From: Cladorrhinum sp. PSN259 | Lineage: Eukaryota > Ascomycota > Sordariomycetes > Sordariales > Podosporaceae | NCBI GenBank assembly: GCA_033725935.1 | Contig: MU867083.1 | Span: 372,001 to 436,000, forward strand | Direction: 5' to 3' | Length of the DNA: 64,000 bases | Part shown: positions 1 to 11,687 of the stretch, piece after piece | Layout: every line of letters starts with the position of its first letter | Numbering within the stretch: the stretch's first letter is position 1 | The notes under the pieces: model-generated | Seen by the model: the letters and a program-made list of their open reading frames with translations, nothing else | What the model was told of the DNA's origin: nothing | The model's database searches: none | Position numbers and translations under genes: made by a program

Positions 1-163
1 CTGTTGTGTCAGCTTCGTTAGCTTGGTGTTGCGTGCCACAGCCTGTCACCAAGACATCTAGGACTCCAGTCATTCCGAATTGTACAACTTCAAACCTTTA
101 TTCTCGTCGAAATACCTACCTTTATTGTCTTAAATCTGGGCGCAGTACTCTTCTTGGAGCATC

Positions 164-2103
164 ATGGACCCACCACTTCATAGCATTGTTTTGCCACGAA
201 TCATGGCAGTATGCAGTTCCACAACGCTTCAGAGTCTGATTGGCGTTTTGGTGACACTCTCCGGGCTGTTTGCGTGTTACATTCTGCGCTTACTGCAGCG
301 AAGGAGTACGCCAACGCTCCCGCCTGGCCCTCCCGGAGAGTGGTTGCTTGGCCACTATCGGACCGTGCCTGTAGATGCAGCCTTTAAGAATTATGCCGAG
401 TGGGGAAAGCAATATGGTATGTTTTTAGTTGTGGTAAACACTCGCTTTGACAAAATTGTGGCTCACTATTATCCCAGATTCTGATGTTCTTTTCTTTCGA
501 ACCTTTGGAACGAAATGGATTGTCCTGAATAGCCTCAAAGCAGCCACGGAGTTACTTGATAAGCGCGGGTCCAACTACGCAGACCGTCCGAGATTCGTCA
601 TGTTCGAGGAGTATGTTTGACCCCCACAAGGGCCAAAATATGCACAAAGAGTCACTAACCGATTTACTCCCATAGGATGGGCTGGTCTCCAACACTCACA
701 TGGCTTCGTTGGGGGCCCAAGTGTCACTTACACCGCAAAGTTCTTCAGCCACCTTTCACCAAGTCCAAAGTCGGCCAATATCAAGCCCACCAGAGAAAAG
801 AGGCCCTCATCCTCTGTCAGGGCCTACTCAACAACTCGGAAGACTGGATGAACTGTGTTCGCAGATTCTCAGTTGCCATAGTCCTCAAAATAGCCTACGG
901 TCTCGATGTCGACAGTCCCACAAGCCCGTGGATCAAGCTTGCTGAAGACTCTGCAGAAGCCATAGGCAAATCGGGCGCCCCAGCCAGTTCTATCATGGAT
1001 AGATTTCCTGCCAGTAAGTCTCACAGCTCGCTCACAGCCAACAGGGTTTTAACTTGTTCGTGTTACAGCTCGATATCTTCCCTCACGGCTTCCCTTCATG
1101 GAACGGCTCCGCTTCGCACACACCTGGCGGCCCGCAATAGAAAACATCACCAAACTTCCCTTCCAAGCTGCACTTAACCTCAAGGCGGCCTCTTCAGACC
1201 CATCCACCCGGTCATTCGTCCAATCCTGCATACAAACCCACAACTCCAACTCTGAATCTTCAGAGAATTTCACGTTAGAAGACATCAAAGGAGCGGCAGC
1301 CACAATCCTAATAGCAGGCAACGACACCACATCCTCTACCCTAAACCTGTTGATCCTTTACTTGCTCTTAAACCCCCAAGTCCGGCGAAAAGCACAAGCA
1401 GAAATCGATACCCTCTGTACTGGCCACAAATTACCAACCTTTGACGACTTGCCCCGCCTAAAATATTTGTTTCTGATTCTCAACGAGACATATAGAATCT
1501 GTCCCCTCTCCCCGCTCGGAATCCCCCACGCGAGTACTTCAGACGACATTTACGAGGGAATGTTCATACCGAAGGGCACGACAGTCTACCAAAACGTCTG
1601 GGCGATGAACAGGGACGAGAGCATTTACTCGGTACCCGAAAAGTTCTGGCCGGAAAGGTTTCTGTCAAAGGAGGAAGGGGGGAACGGGGAGCCGTTTCCT
1701 GTTGGGAACTTTGGGTTTGGAAGACGGTAAGTACATACCCATCATTGTCTACATTATACCCCAAAACATTGGGGGAGTGGTTGGTATTAACGGGTAAAAT
1801 AGGATCTGCATCGGACGTAATCTGGCCGAAAACAGCTTATTGATTGCGCTGGCCATGATTTTGGCTACCTGTGACATCGGGTGGCCTGTGAGGGAGGATG
1901 GGATGGAGGAAGACAGGTTTGAACCTGAGTGGAGTTTTAGAGGGCAGACGTAAGTTCTTTATTCTTTTCGGGTTTGCTTTTTTGGGAGTGTAAATTTGTT
2001 AACAGCCATAATCTGTAGGATTGTGTTGCCTTTTAGGGCGTCTTTTACCAGTCGGTCTGATAGGTCAAGGGAGATGCTAGAGAAGGAGGTTATGGGGTGT
2101 TAA
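164..2103 (+). CDS. cytochrome P450 monooxygenase (six exons)
   Basis: Haem-thiolate monooxygenase, probably ER-anchored through the hydrophobic N-terminus (LIGVLVTLSGLFACYILRLL). Proposed exons are 164-416, 478-610, 676-1013, 1069-1726, 1803-1949 and 2019-2103; all five introns have GT-AG ends and keep frame. Family motifs in order: proline-rich hinge PPGPPGEWLLG, I-helix oxygen-binding AGNDTTSS, K-helix ExxR in NETYR, FWPERF, and the haem loop FGFGRRICIGR, which is split by the fourth intron just before the ligand Cys. The layout fits microsomal fungal P450s of the OrdA-like group that oxidise small hydrophobic compounds. The substrate is unknown and no biosynthetic neighbour is visible, so this is an orphan P450. 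An in-frame ATG at 203 is an alternative start. Class is certain, exon ends fairly certain, subfamily only suggested. Confidence 0.9.
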
Positions 2104-4542
2104 TTTATTTCATTGTTTGTCTTTTTTTTTTCTTTTTTTAGAGATTGCTGGAAAATGTATTCATTACTGCCTACATGGATGTAGATATTGACAGATGCAT
2201 GGATAAAACAACTTGAGGTGAGAATGCAATTGAGCTCTATCGTTGCCTACTTACTATAGACTTGACCAATGTCCCACTAACCAAGAGTTTAGGAGCGTGT
2301 TGCCGTGAGCTTGCATGAACCTTCAAGTATACCTGTTGTGGCATTCCTTTTTGTGTCAAACAACCTGTAACTGAACGCCATTCAATCCATTTTAGGCAAC
2401 CCGCGAAATCTCCATCACAAAAAATCAGACGGTGTTTGAGCCCCAAGTGTAGGCCTCAACGCCTCCCAGAAGATAAAGTCCTCACGATAAGGTCGCAGAT
2501 CCTCCGACGCAACTCCCTCGGATCAAGGTCGGATCTTGCGCTGCATTTCTTATTGCCATTATGAAGCAGCCGATCTCCCGCGGGTGGCGTCTGCGGCCTG
2601 GGCCGCTAGGAACCTGACCGCCTTATTGGGTGGTTGCCAGTTCTGACTGTTGGAAGAGATAAAACTTTTCCCCCGAAGGAAGGTGGGAGGTGGTGGATGA
2701 AACCTTCAACTTGAGCATCCAGTCTTCCAAAAGAGATCCCACAACGGATTTTGTATTCCTTCCCTTCCATCCCTGCTTCAAAGATCACGGCACAGTGCCC
2801 CTCCAAACTCTTGCATCCATCCAAAGAAAACCGCAGCAGTATTTTCTTCCCCGCATGGATTTTTTGTTATGGAAACAAAACATAAAAAAAGCGGCGGGGT
2901 GATGCCAGTGCTTCATACTGTGCCGCCAACAACCCACCAGCAACCAAACCTATTTTAAGTGCATCTCCGCTTGGGATGGGGTTGAGCTTAATGGGTTAAT
3001 CGTCAGCAAAACTTTAATCCTTCTTGCAAAACACAATCCCTGACCAAACCAACATCTGCTTTTTTTCTTCTCAGTTTCACTTTATAAGATGGACCATATT
3101 CCCCCCCTCCCCCCCCTCCTACGCCCAGTCCATAGATGGTCAAAGGTTTGAAACCTCCATGTCCTAAATTTTTTCCAAAGTGGTACAGCCGGGGCTGCCA
3201 TATTTTTTCTATTTTCCGGTTTTTTTTTTTTTAAGCAAAAACTATCGCAGGCCGATTTAAACCCACCTTTTTCACTCTGGCAGCAAACAACAATCTTGGC
3301 CTCATCCCGATACAAACACACCAAAAAAATCACAGAAAATGTTCGCCTCAGGCCCATTAAGAAGGAGTCTCTCCCGCTCCGTAAAGAAAATGATTCAACG
3401 GACCCTGCCGCTGGTCCCGAGCAGGAGACGATCTTGGACGACAAACGCCAAGATTCGGATGCCGATCGACATGTGAATAACATGTATCGTATCTATGGGC
3501 TGGAAGTTCCCGGTTGCGCACAAAGACTATATTTGGCGCAATGGGAGCATGGTTGAAGGACATTGGAGATTGGCGCGAGATCGCTGCTGCATCTTTTCCT
3601 GGACATTTTCGGATGTGGGGAAGAACTGTGTGCGGGACCTGCTGAGCTTTTTATTATGCGTGCTTTGATTGATGGCAGGAGAGCAAGATGACTCTGATGG
3701 ATGGATGATGGATGCATGCATGATACCATTTTGGGCGGAGTTCTTGTCTTTTTTTTCTTTTTTTTCTCTTTCTATTTTTTCCGAGCGTGTTTTTGCTTTT
3801 GGGAGGACCGATGGTATGGTCGGCACTCTGAGAAGGAGCAGGTTCTTTGGGATTGGGTCGTCGGCAGGCGCTTCCATCTGTGTTTTTTTCGGAAAGGCAT
3901 GGTCAGAGGGAAAGTGGAAGCTATTTCTCCGATGACCCATGGCTAAGTAGAGGGATGGGCAACCAAGTTGGTCAAACAGTCTTCTTACCAATCAAAGCAT
4001 TTTTATTCATTCTTGAGATCTTTGAAGCTAATTTATTGAAGTGCTGCCCCGGTGGCCTGCAGGGAGACGTTGGTTTATTTTGCTGATCGCTTTCGCAACT
4101 TGAAGGCACGTATTTTACATTTATTCTAGCTTTACCAAGCTGGGACAGATATCATCTCTTTGTCCAAGTCCACCTCCAACTAGACTAGATCGTTCAGTAC
4201 CTCGGTGTTGTCGCCTGGTAGCAAGTAGCCAACCCATCCTGTTGTTGTTTACGTTCAAGCTCAGATAAAACATACATCTCGACTCGATGTGCTCGGGCTG
4301 AAGTGTTTATCTTAGCTTTGGAAGCTTGGGTCAAAAGTTTATCTTAGATTTCACCTTATCTCAGTGTCTGGGTTTTGCGCTGGTCAATGACGAGCTCGGC
4401 GTTGCGTGGCTGAGGTTGTAGCCAGACTTTGAAGGTATGGCGCACCCCACTGAGCGAGATGACCGAGATAAGACGACACCCAATCCTGAAAACGCGCATA
4501 CAATTTGGCGCCAAAGGAACTCGTGATAACACCAACTCGTCG
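2104..4542. other. intergenic, no convincing gene
   Basis: About 2.4 kb between the P450 and the tRNA. It has pyrimidine and homopolymer tracts (C/T runs near 3100-3120, a T run near 3220-3232, T-rich stretches near 3750-3790). Open frames here are short, low-complexity and lack family motifs. It may hold UTRs or a non-coding transcript; nothing further can be supported. Confidence 0.5.
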
Positions 4543-4614
4543 GCCCGCATGGCTCAGTGGTAGAGCGCATCACTAGTAATGATGAGGTCGTCAGTTCGAT
4601 TCTGGCTGTGGGCA
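4543..4614 (+). tRNA. tRNA-Thr (anticodon AGU)
   Basis: A full cloverleaf can be folded by eye. The 7-bp acceptor stem GCCCGCA/TGTGGGC has one G-U pair. The D arm is GCTC/GAGC, the anticodon stem CATCA/TGATG with loop CTAGTAA (anticodon AGT, read as AGU/IGU for ACU), and the T arm GTCAG/CTGGC has loop TTCGATT. The discriminator base is A4614, followed at once by a TTTT Pol III terminator. There is no intron. The internal A and B boxes (TGGCTCAGTGG and GTTCGATTC) are present, so the gene looks functional. Confidence 0.93.
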
Positions 4615-5494
4615 TTTTCATCATCCTCACTTGGTGTGCAAGTAAAGTGGATTCATAAGAAGAATATTCTTTGCATTTTTGATGTTTGGTGATGGATCTC
4701 CACTTTCGGCTTCATTAACGGGACAGGGATGGACCCCTGCTGGATGATGTGGCACCAGTAGACAGTCAGTAGACTATCTAGTGTCTTGGATCAAAGTACA
4801 AGGAACAGTCTAAAATATTGCACAGGAACAGTTTACAATTATTTCCAGTGTTTTGCCTGGGCTGTGTTTGGTATTGGACCAACGTGTTGACAATGTTAAA
4901 GTGCTTATTGTGGATACATGTATCCTTAGTTTGAAAAGTCCGATCGATGTCATCCAACCAGTTGTGTGAAGACCTAGACTCTAGGCTCACCATACCGCAG
5001 GCGGCACTGAATGCACACCGCTGTCTTTTTGATCGTTGAAGCATCAAGGACGTCTTCTGATGGGCGAATGCGATTTCATTGTGGTTATTCTATTCTCGTT
5101 TTTATTCTTCGATGTTGCTTTCAATGTTGGCGCGTGCCCTTTTAAGGGTCTCATCAAGTTGAACTTTGTTTCTCTCGGACTCAAACTTGAACTTGCGGCG
5201 TACATACCCCAGCATTTTTGACATCTCAAAAAAGGTATCGACCAGCGCCACGAACCAGGGCTGTTCGCCCCTGTTTCTTAATTGGACGACACAGCCCCAT
5301 ATCGCAGGCTTTGACTCACTCGTCGAAATACCAGGCTAACTTGCAGCCTGCGCATACCCATATAATTCTGCCCCGTCAACGCTCATTGTGAGTTCTGCCT
5401 TCTTTTTTCTTTCTCCCCTCCCATTAATCACTCAGTTGCTGGTTAAACCATCCCCTCTGATCAATTCCGAAATAACCTGCCCCAAAAACCAACC
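4615..5494. other. intergenic, promoter side of the CinA-like gene
   Basis: About 0.9 kb. It starts with the Pol III T-run terminator (4615-4618) and ends in a C/T-rich stretch (about 5400-5490) typical of fungal core promoters, directly before the CinA-like start codon. No conserved open frame is seen. Confidence 0.5.
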
Positions 5495-6094
5495 ATGCCT
5501 CCCTCAGCCATCGCCACCTCCCCCTCCCCCCTACCTGGCAAGGAGGAAACACCCTACACCCTATCGTCTGAAATCATCACCCTCCTCTCCCGCACCTCCT
5601 CAACACTAGGCATCGCAGAGTCCCTCACCTCGGGCCTGCTAATGTCATCCATAACCTCCGTGCCCGGCGCTTCTGCCGTCTTTCGCGGTGGGGTCGTATC
5701 ATACGCTACAGAACTCAAGGAGTGTCTCCTAAAGGTCAACTCTGACCTCATCGCAAAGGAAGGAGTAATCCACGCTGATGTCGCAGCGCAAATGGCTCAA
5801 GGAGCCAGGAATGTAACAACTTTTGAAGGCGGAGAGAAGACTACGTGGGGAGTGGGTACCACGGGTGTCGCTGGGCCTGGACTGCAGGATGGCAAGGCCG
5901 CTGGGACTGTTTATGTGGGGATCAGCTACTATTGGGGAAATGACGATGGGAAAATGGAAAAAGTTTGGACAAAGGGGTTTTTGTTCAAGGGCGGGAGGGA
6001 GGAGGTCAGAGCGCAGACGGTTGTTGAGGCTTTGAGGGCGTTGAGGGATGCGATTTTGGAGGTTGAGGGAGGAGGACAGCTAAAGGAGGAGTGA
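5495..6094 (+). CDS. CinA C-terminal domain protein (nicotinamide-nucleotide amidase-like)
   Basis: A 199-residue single-exon protein consisting almost entirely of the CinA C-terminal (PncC-type) domain. In bacteria this domain deamidates NMN to nicotinate mononucleotide in pyridine nucleotide salvage. Visible signatures are LGIAESLTSGLL (residues about 38-49), VPGASAVFRGGVVSY (56-70) and GVGTTGVAGPG (119-129), the conserved Gly/Ser-rich active-site strands. The N-terminal 20 residues are Pro/Ser-rich and variable. The start lies in a good context (accATGcc) after a C/T-rich leader. The MoCF-like N-terminal half of full bacterial CinA is absent, as usual for fungal members. Family is clear; the enzymatic role in fungi is inferred from bacterial PncC. 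Confidence 0.85.
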   Translation: MPPSAIATSPSPLPGKEETPYTLSSEIITLLSRTSSTLGIAESLTSGLLMSSITSVPGASAVFRGGVVSYATELKECLLKVNSDLIAKEGVIHADVAAQMAQGARNVTTFEGGEKTTWGVGTTGVAGPGLQDGKAAGTVYVGISYYWGNDDGKMEKVWTKGFLFKGGREEVRAQTVVEALRALRDAILEVEGGGQLKEE

Positions 6095-6306
6095 AGTAAA
6101 CAAACATAATTATAGTGGTCATAATATTCTACTAGTACATGTAGCAAACTTGTCAACCTATTCGTTTATATGGTCAACCCAATTCAAGTTACTGCTTCCA
6201 CTCAGGCTGGCATCGTAGGAAACTCAAGTAAAAAAAAACCAACACCGTTAAATGTCATGACACGTTCACATCTTGATCCCCTCCCCAATAAAAAGCCCGA
6301 GTGTGT

Positions 6307-7128
6307 CTACCAAGCCTGAATATCCCCAGTATACAAAACCGACTTTCCGCCATACTTTTCTTTGGTAGCCTTCCTCAGAACATCAAACATCCCATCACAG
6401 GAAACATCAACGGTCAGGGGAGCCGCCTCCAATCTCCTGAGCTCAGCTGCAGCGTTACCAGTGTTAGTCTGTACCCAGCCTGGGTCAAGAACAAAACTGT
6501 TGAGCCACTGGTCCTCCTCGTTGATGCGGATTCCTTACCAGTTGAGGATGGACTTGGAGGCTCCGTATGTGGCGCTTAAAACGGACGGTTGGCGTCTGTG
6601 AAAAGAATTAGTTACAAGTCTTAGGTGCGAATCAGACAAAAGATAAGCTTACGAAAGGGACCCAGCAGAAGAACCCATGGTAGCGCAGATGGGTTTACCA
6701 GAGGTGACCTCTTCAAGAGCTCACGGGTAGCCTGGTACACGGCTACGGCGCTCAGAGTGTTTGACTTGGAGGTGCTCGAGGATGGCTTCGCGCTTGATGG
6801 GGGGATAGATCTTGGCCATGCCGACGTTGGCGATGACGATGTCAAGATGGGTCGGATACCGTGGTTTTCCGTGAGATCCTTGACTGGTTTGAAGGCGTCT
6901 TCTCAGATGAAGGCGGCATATTTAGCTACGATGAGGCGGCTGTTGTCACTTTTTGATGGGTTGCGGTTCAGGGCGATGACAGTCTAGTATTTTGGTGGTT
7001 AAACGATGCAGCTGTGAAAGGGGCAGCTCAGATAGGTTTACATGGTCGGGAAGGGCAATGTAGCGTTTGAGGATCCCCAAGCCGAGGCCGCGGTTTGCGC
7101 CGGTGATCAAGACAACTGTGGGAGCTAT
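6307..7128 (-). pseudogene. decayed short-chain dehydrogenase (SDR)
   Basis: Minus-strand remains of a Rossmann-fold NAD(P) oxidoreductase of the fungal SDR class. Conserved pieces in order: TVVLITGANRGLGLG (TGxxxGxG cofactor motif), LDIVIANVGMA (NAG-like), VYQATRELL, a YGASK catalytic motif, and a tail ending GGKSVLYTGDIQAW. An intron with GT-AG ends survives after LPDH. The frame is broken: a TGA stop at 6903-6905, a TAA stop at 6535-6537 just after the YGASK segment, and at least one frameshift near the VYQATRELL segment. The expected start, just before APTVVLITG, reads ATA (7126-7128) instead of ATG. An open frame continues upstream to 7248 without family similarity. It probably makes no enzyme. 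Confidence 0.75.
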
Positions 7129-7248
7129 TGTATGGGAGTTTTGAGCTTTTGTGAACAATGTTGCAAGTGAGGATAACTGTGAAGTTGTGTAAAGATTACC
7201 GCCAAAGTCTTTACATCTCCCTTGGTCTTCATACTCTTTGAGACTCAA

Positions 7249-8061
7249 TGCAAACAGCTTGCATCCTGTCGTTCATCAGCAATTGTCGCCATGGAGTTGT
7301 CATTGTGTTTTCTGTAACTGGTTGCCATTTTGGGACTAATAAAAGAGAATACCGACCGGTGATTGGTCAGACTGTGTATTGTACCTATACAGTACGGTAA
7401 TCCGGTAATTGCCCTTATTCCGGCATTTACCTCCAGCCTGACTTAATTTCTCTGCTTTACTAATCTGCCAAAGATTCCATTGAGAGTTTCAATGTAAGAA
7501 ACATCATTAAAAGAAAGCTTTCCAGTTGATTTGAATCTGTAAGCGCATGGAAGTTGATGGCAAGAGGTGCGTCCAAGAAGGGAATCGCTTCCTTTTCCGG
7601 AGCACGGGGGTCATTTGTTGGTTGAAATATTAATTACGGCGAGAGGATTTTGAAGGAATTGGATGCTAGAATGCGAGCTCCAAAATCAGGGCCTTGCAGA
7701 CTCGGGTTTTTGTGTGTCAATACTTGCCCAGGTGGCCAGTGAGATCCCCAGGTGTAAAAGGAAGGAACTTCCTCAAGGCTCCAACTTTTGGAGACCGAGT
7801 CGAGGAGAAGCAGGACGATCACCCGCCCACACCACTTTTTCTTGGTATTCCCGCTGGTTAAATGCCCTCCCTTCATCAACGCACAATGTACCACCCCACT
7901 TGGTGCCTGTCTTGGCTAAATCGCCATACCTCTCCTTACCACCGCAAATTAACCCTTCGGGGAATTATCGTCCGCCTATGAGATGCCGCCAAACTATAAA
8001 ACCTACGAGAACTCCCAAGCCATACTCGACTTGAGCTTCTACCAAAGTCTGCATCATCACC
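7249..8061. other. intergenic, upstream of the secreted esterase
   Basis: About 0.8 kb between the SDR pseudogene and the SGNH esterase. Frames in it are short and match nothing recognisable. The last 150 bases should contain the esterase promoter and 5' UTR. Confidence 0.45.
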
Positions 8062-9508
8062 ATGCTCTTCAAGTCTAGTTTAGTGGGCATTGCTGCGCCT
8101 CTGTTGTTGCTGTCGGCACAATGGGCCAGTGCCGTACCAACAAGTCAGAATACCGACAATGTGGGGGAGACGTTGAGTGTGAGGGCGGATGAGGACAACC
8201 ATTGGGTCAGCACGTGGACTTCGATGCCACAGCTTGTCGAATCCAGCAATATGCCGCCCTCCCAGTTTGTATGCCAGCATTTCCCCGAGGAGGAAACACC
8301 AGGAATAACACTGTACTAATTTGTGCTACCTCTTTGCAGAGCTCCGGCGGTGTCTTCAAGGGTGCGACCCTCCGGCAGACATTTCACTTGACAATTGGTA
8401 CGGATAGACTCCGGATCCAGCTCAGCAATACATTCGGTGGTAGTGACCTCCCCATCACGGCGGCTACTATTGCCTTCCCAGCTGGTGGCAAGGCCGGAGT
8501 GGCCGGTATCGATACCTCGACCGTGAAGCCTCTGACATTCAAGAATGGCGCTGCCTCCATCACCATTCCTCGCGGCCAGGTCGCTTACACGGATCCGATC
8601 GACTTCAAGGTTCCCGCAGACACAAACATTGCTGTTTCACTTTACTTCCAGCAGGGACAGTCTGGCAGCAGCATTACTGGCCACCCAGGCAGCCGGACGA
8701 CATCGCACATGCAGACTGGAAACCAGGTCGATGCGGCAGCACTTTCTGGCGGTGCAAATACCAAGCATTGGTATTTTGCCAGCGCTGTTGAGTCTTGGGC
8801 ACCTGCCAACCACAGTGCCTTTATCATCCTCGGTGACAGTATCACTGATGGCCGTGGAAGCACTGATGACGGCAATAACCGGTTCGTGGATCCTTTTGTT
8901 ACTTTTAAGAGCTCCAAGGTGAATTTATTATTAACTTTGATTCCTTTAGCTGGCCCGACCTCCTCTTTGCCCGCATGGTGAAGAATGGCATCACTCACAT
9001 TGGTGTGAACAACCAAGCAGCCGGCGGCAACACCGTCCTCTCCGGCGGTCTCGGTCCCACGCTCCTCAGCCGCTACAAGCGCGACGCCCTCCAAGCTGCA
9101 GGCGTCAAGTATGTCATGATCTTCGAGGGCGTCAATGACATTGGCAACGGCGGTACCGATTCCGGTTCCCAAAACGGCATCGTCTCCAGACTCCAGAGCG
9201 CGTACCAGCAGATCGTCAAGGAATGCAAGGCGGCCGGCATCAAGACCATCGGCGCCACCATCACCCAGTTCAGCGGGAGCGGACAGTCTTACTCTAACCC
9301 GGCCAGAGATCAGGGCAGACAAAAGATCAACGACTGGATCTTGAACAGTGGAACTTTTGATGCCACCGTGGACTTTGCCAAGATTATTGGTGATCCCAGT
9401 AATAAGGCCCAGCTGGCGAAGGCGTATGATGGTGGTGATCATTTGCATCCCAACGTTGCTGGGTACCAGGCCATGGCTGACGGGTTTCCGCTCGATATCT
9501 TCAAATGA
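8062..9508 (+). CDS. secreted SGNH/GDSL-family esterase
   Basis: Predicted extracellular serine acylhydrolase of about 435 residues. Exons 8062-8268, 8340-8881 and 8950-9508. The N-terminus is a classical signal peptide (SSLVGIAAPLLLLSAQWASA). SGNH blocks are present: block I IILGDSITDGRG with the nucleophile Ser, block III EGVNDIGNGG with the Asn, and block V DGGDHLHPN with the catalytic Asp-His. A beta-sandwich-like region of about 200 residues (GVFKGATLRQTFHLTIG onward) precedes the catalytic fold, as in extracellular SGNH acetylesterases that act on plant polysaccharides. The second intron removes the segment between GNNR and WPDLLF, restoring the family-typical text. Substrate unknown; deacetylation of cell-wall carbohydrate is an inference. 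Confidence 0.88.
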
Positions 9509-10601
9509 GTGAAAAGCAACAAACGGCTAGTTGTTAGGATCAAGGGCTGAGTGAAACTTTGGATATAAAGAGCCATATGTACATACAAACACAAATGGAA
9601 GAATGTTTGAGGGGCTAGAAAATGGGGGTCTCGAAAGTTTTACCTTGACGGACTATGTATAATCTTGTGCGCGTCAAAGTGTCCCATAGGCAATATATTT
9701 TGACCTGAAGCGAACTGGACAAATCTATCGTCGGCCTCACAACTGTGGTAGGTGCCGTACATTGTCTGTAGAAACGTTCATCAGAATCGATATCACCATG
9801 AGCTCCATTCTTTATCAAAGAACAAATCGGTTCAAGAGGACCTACAGATAACCACGCATCACAGTATCCCCTAGGCCGCTTGGTCGCTTTTCTCTTATTG
9901 TTTTGCTCGCTACTCAGGCTGTAGCCCATAATACCCAGTCAGCTGGATGCTGTCCACGCTCGATATTGAAAGCCGTTGGCTTTGAACCTAGTAACATTAT
10001 ACTAACACCATGGCCAAGCAGCTCTTCGATAACTGAAGCGAAGCTAGCTTCTTCTACTGATTGTTCAAATCATTCCGGCGATATGATTGGTGCGTTGGAA
10101 ATCGATTGTGGTTGGTCAATTCGTGCACTTATGCCTTAATCACTTTTAAATAATAGCCTGTCTAAAGAACTTGTTTCGACGCCCGTATATTGTGAAGTTT
10201 ATCCAAGGGTTAATTTCAACGCAAGCCATTCGTTTGCAACCCGAAAGGAAACGTGGATGGAGTCCTTTTCATGTTGAGCACGTTTGAACACTAAAAAGAC
10301 TGGATGACATCATCGACCACAATGTCGGTTCCAGAATTAGTGGGAAAAGTGGCAAGAGGTGAATCAACACATCACAAAAGGCTACCAGACGGCAGAAAGG
10401 TTGTAGACTAGATTGCCGAAGACTCCGAGCAAAGTGGGTGATGCATTGAGTGCGGGGGAGTCTCCATCTGTCCACGGATAACCCCTCATTCTCCTATGTT
10501 ACTTTCCAAATAACTATTGAATATCATATTCTTTTTTTTTCTCCTCCTAATTTTTCTCTCATCAAGCTAGGTAATTACTTCACAGCTTCCAGTCGCCCAC
10601 C
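9509..10601. other. intergenic, no convincing gene
   Basis: About 1.1 kb between the esterase and the intact SDR. No frame has recognisable similarity. The last 100 bases before 10602 are T/C-rich, as expected for a fungal promoter. Confidence 0.45.
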
Positions 10602-11420
10602 ATGCCCTTTCCGTACAAAACAATCCTCATCACCGGCGCGACCTCAGGCATCGGCCTCGCCCTCGCGGAGCGCATCATCAACCACAATGACGATACCTTC
10701 GTCATCGCCGTGGGGCGTCGCCAGGATCGCCTCGAAGCCCTCGTGGCCAAGCACGGTGCCGACAAAGTAGCCGCCGAACCGTTTGACGTCTCAGACCTCG
10801 AAGGCCTCCCTGCTTGGGTAAACAAGATAACGACAACTTATCCGACCCTCGACTGCATCGTCCTCAACGCGGGTTTCCAGCGCTCGGTGGATTTTACCTC
10901 GCCTGATTCCATCTCCCTGCCGCGGATCACGGCAGAACTGACAACAAATTACCTATCCCCCGTACACACTTTATCGCTGTTTTTGCCTCACTTGATTTCA
11001 CGCAGTCCAAACCCGGCGTGTATTGTGCTCGTTTCGTCCGGTCTGTCAGTCTTGCCCCTGCCGAGATGCGCAAATTACTGTGCCACGAAGGCGGCGGTGC
11101 ACAGTCTGGCGTGGTCGCTGAGGTGTCAGATGGAGGGAAACGAGAAGACGAAGCACGTTCGGGTCGTCGAGGTTGTCCCGCCTGCTGTCAAGACTGAATT
11201 GCACACGCAGCAGGAGGATCTGGTGAGGCAAGGGTTGGATATGCCGGGGATTGAGTTGGACAAGTACATTGAGGAGACGTGGTCGGCTTTGAGAGAGGGG
11301 GAGTTGGATGAGATTATGTATAGCGGGTTGAGGGAGATTGTGGGCGGGGTGGAGGAGGAGAGGAAGAAGAGGTGGGTTGGGTTTGTTGAGGCTATGAGGA
11401 AGGCTGGGTTGAAGTTTTAG
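10602..11420 (+). CDS. short-chain dehydrogenase/reductase (DltE-like)
   Basis: Single-exon 272-residue classical SDR, presumably a cytosolic NAD(P)H-dependent carbonyl reductase or alcohol dehydrogenase. Motifs are complete: cofactor loop TGATSGIG (residues about 11-18), the Arg-rich VGRRQDR that suggests NADP(H) preference, DCIVLNAGF (NAG motif), the Ser strand VLVSSGLS, and catalytic YCATK (YxxxK). The post-active-site segment VEVVPPAVKTEL is typical of the fungal DltE-like subgroup. Length equals the usual single-domain SDR. The gene is intact, unlike the SDR relic at 6307-7128, and the two are not close paralogues by eye. Substrate unknown. Confidence 0.88.
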   Translation: MPFPYKTILITGATSGIGLALAERIINHNDDTFVIAVGRRQDRLEALVAKHGADKVAAEPFDVSDLEGLPAWVNKITTTYPTLDCIVLNAGFQRSVDFTSPDSISLPRITAELTTNYLSPVHTLSLFLPHLISRSPNPACIVLVSSGLSVLPLPRCANYCATKAAVHSLAWSLRCQMEGNEKTKHVRVVEVVPPAVKTELHTQQEDLVRQGLDMPGIELDKYIEETWSALREGELDEIMYSGLREIVGGVEEERKKRWVGFVEAMRKAGLKF

Positions 11421-11687
11421 GGCTAGGATGGTTGTTTGAAGAGACTTTTGTTTTCCTTGACTGGATTTCGCCTTTTAAAGTGTTTGTACCAAAAAGATTG
11501 TCATCATTGATGACTACCATCTACAGTCTATTCCTGCTTCAATTTTTCTCCGATTTTGTTTTGGTCTTCTTCCTCATGCCGTTCTCCATTTTGTTTTGTT
11601 TTCGTTGCTTTTCTCCATTTTTAATCCACTCAAGTCTTTCATTCTCCTTTGTTTTTGACCCATTACTACCTTCAACACATCTGTCAC

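Noticed and set aside
3527..3991. Minus-strand open frame of 154 residues downstream of the P450
   Set aside because: Lys/Ser-rich low complexity produced by T/C-rich DNA, without recognisable domain.
8642..9448. Minus-strand open frame of 268 residues opposite the SGNH esterase
   Set aside because: Antisense shadow; the plus strand has all SGNH motifs and a signal peptide.
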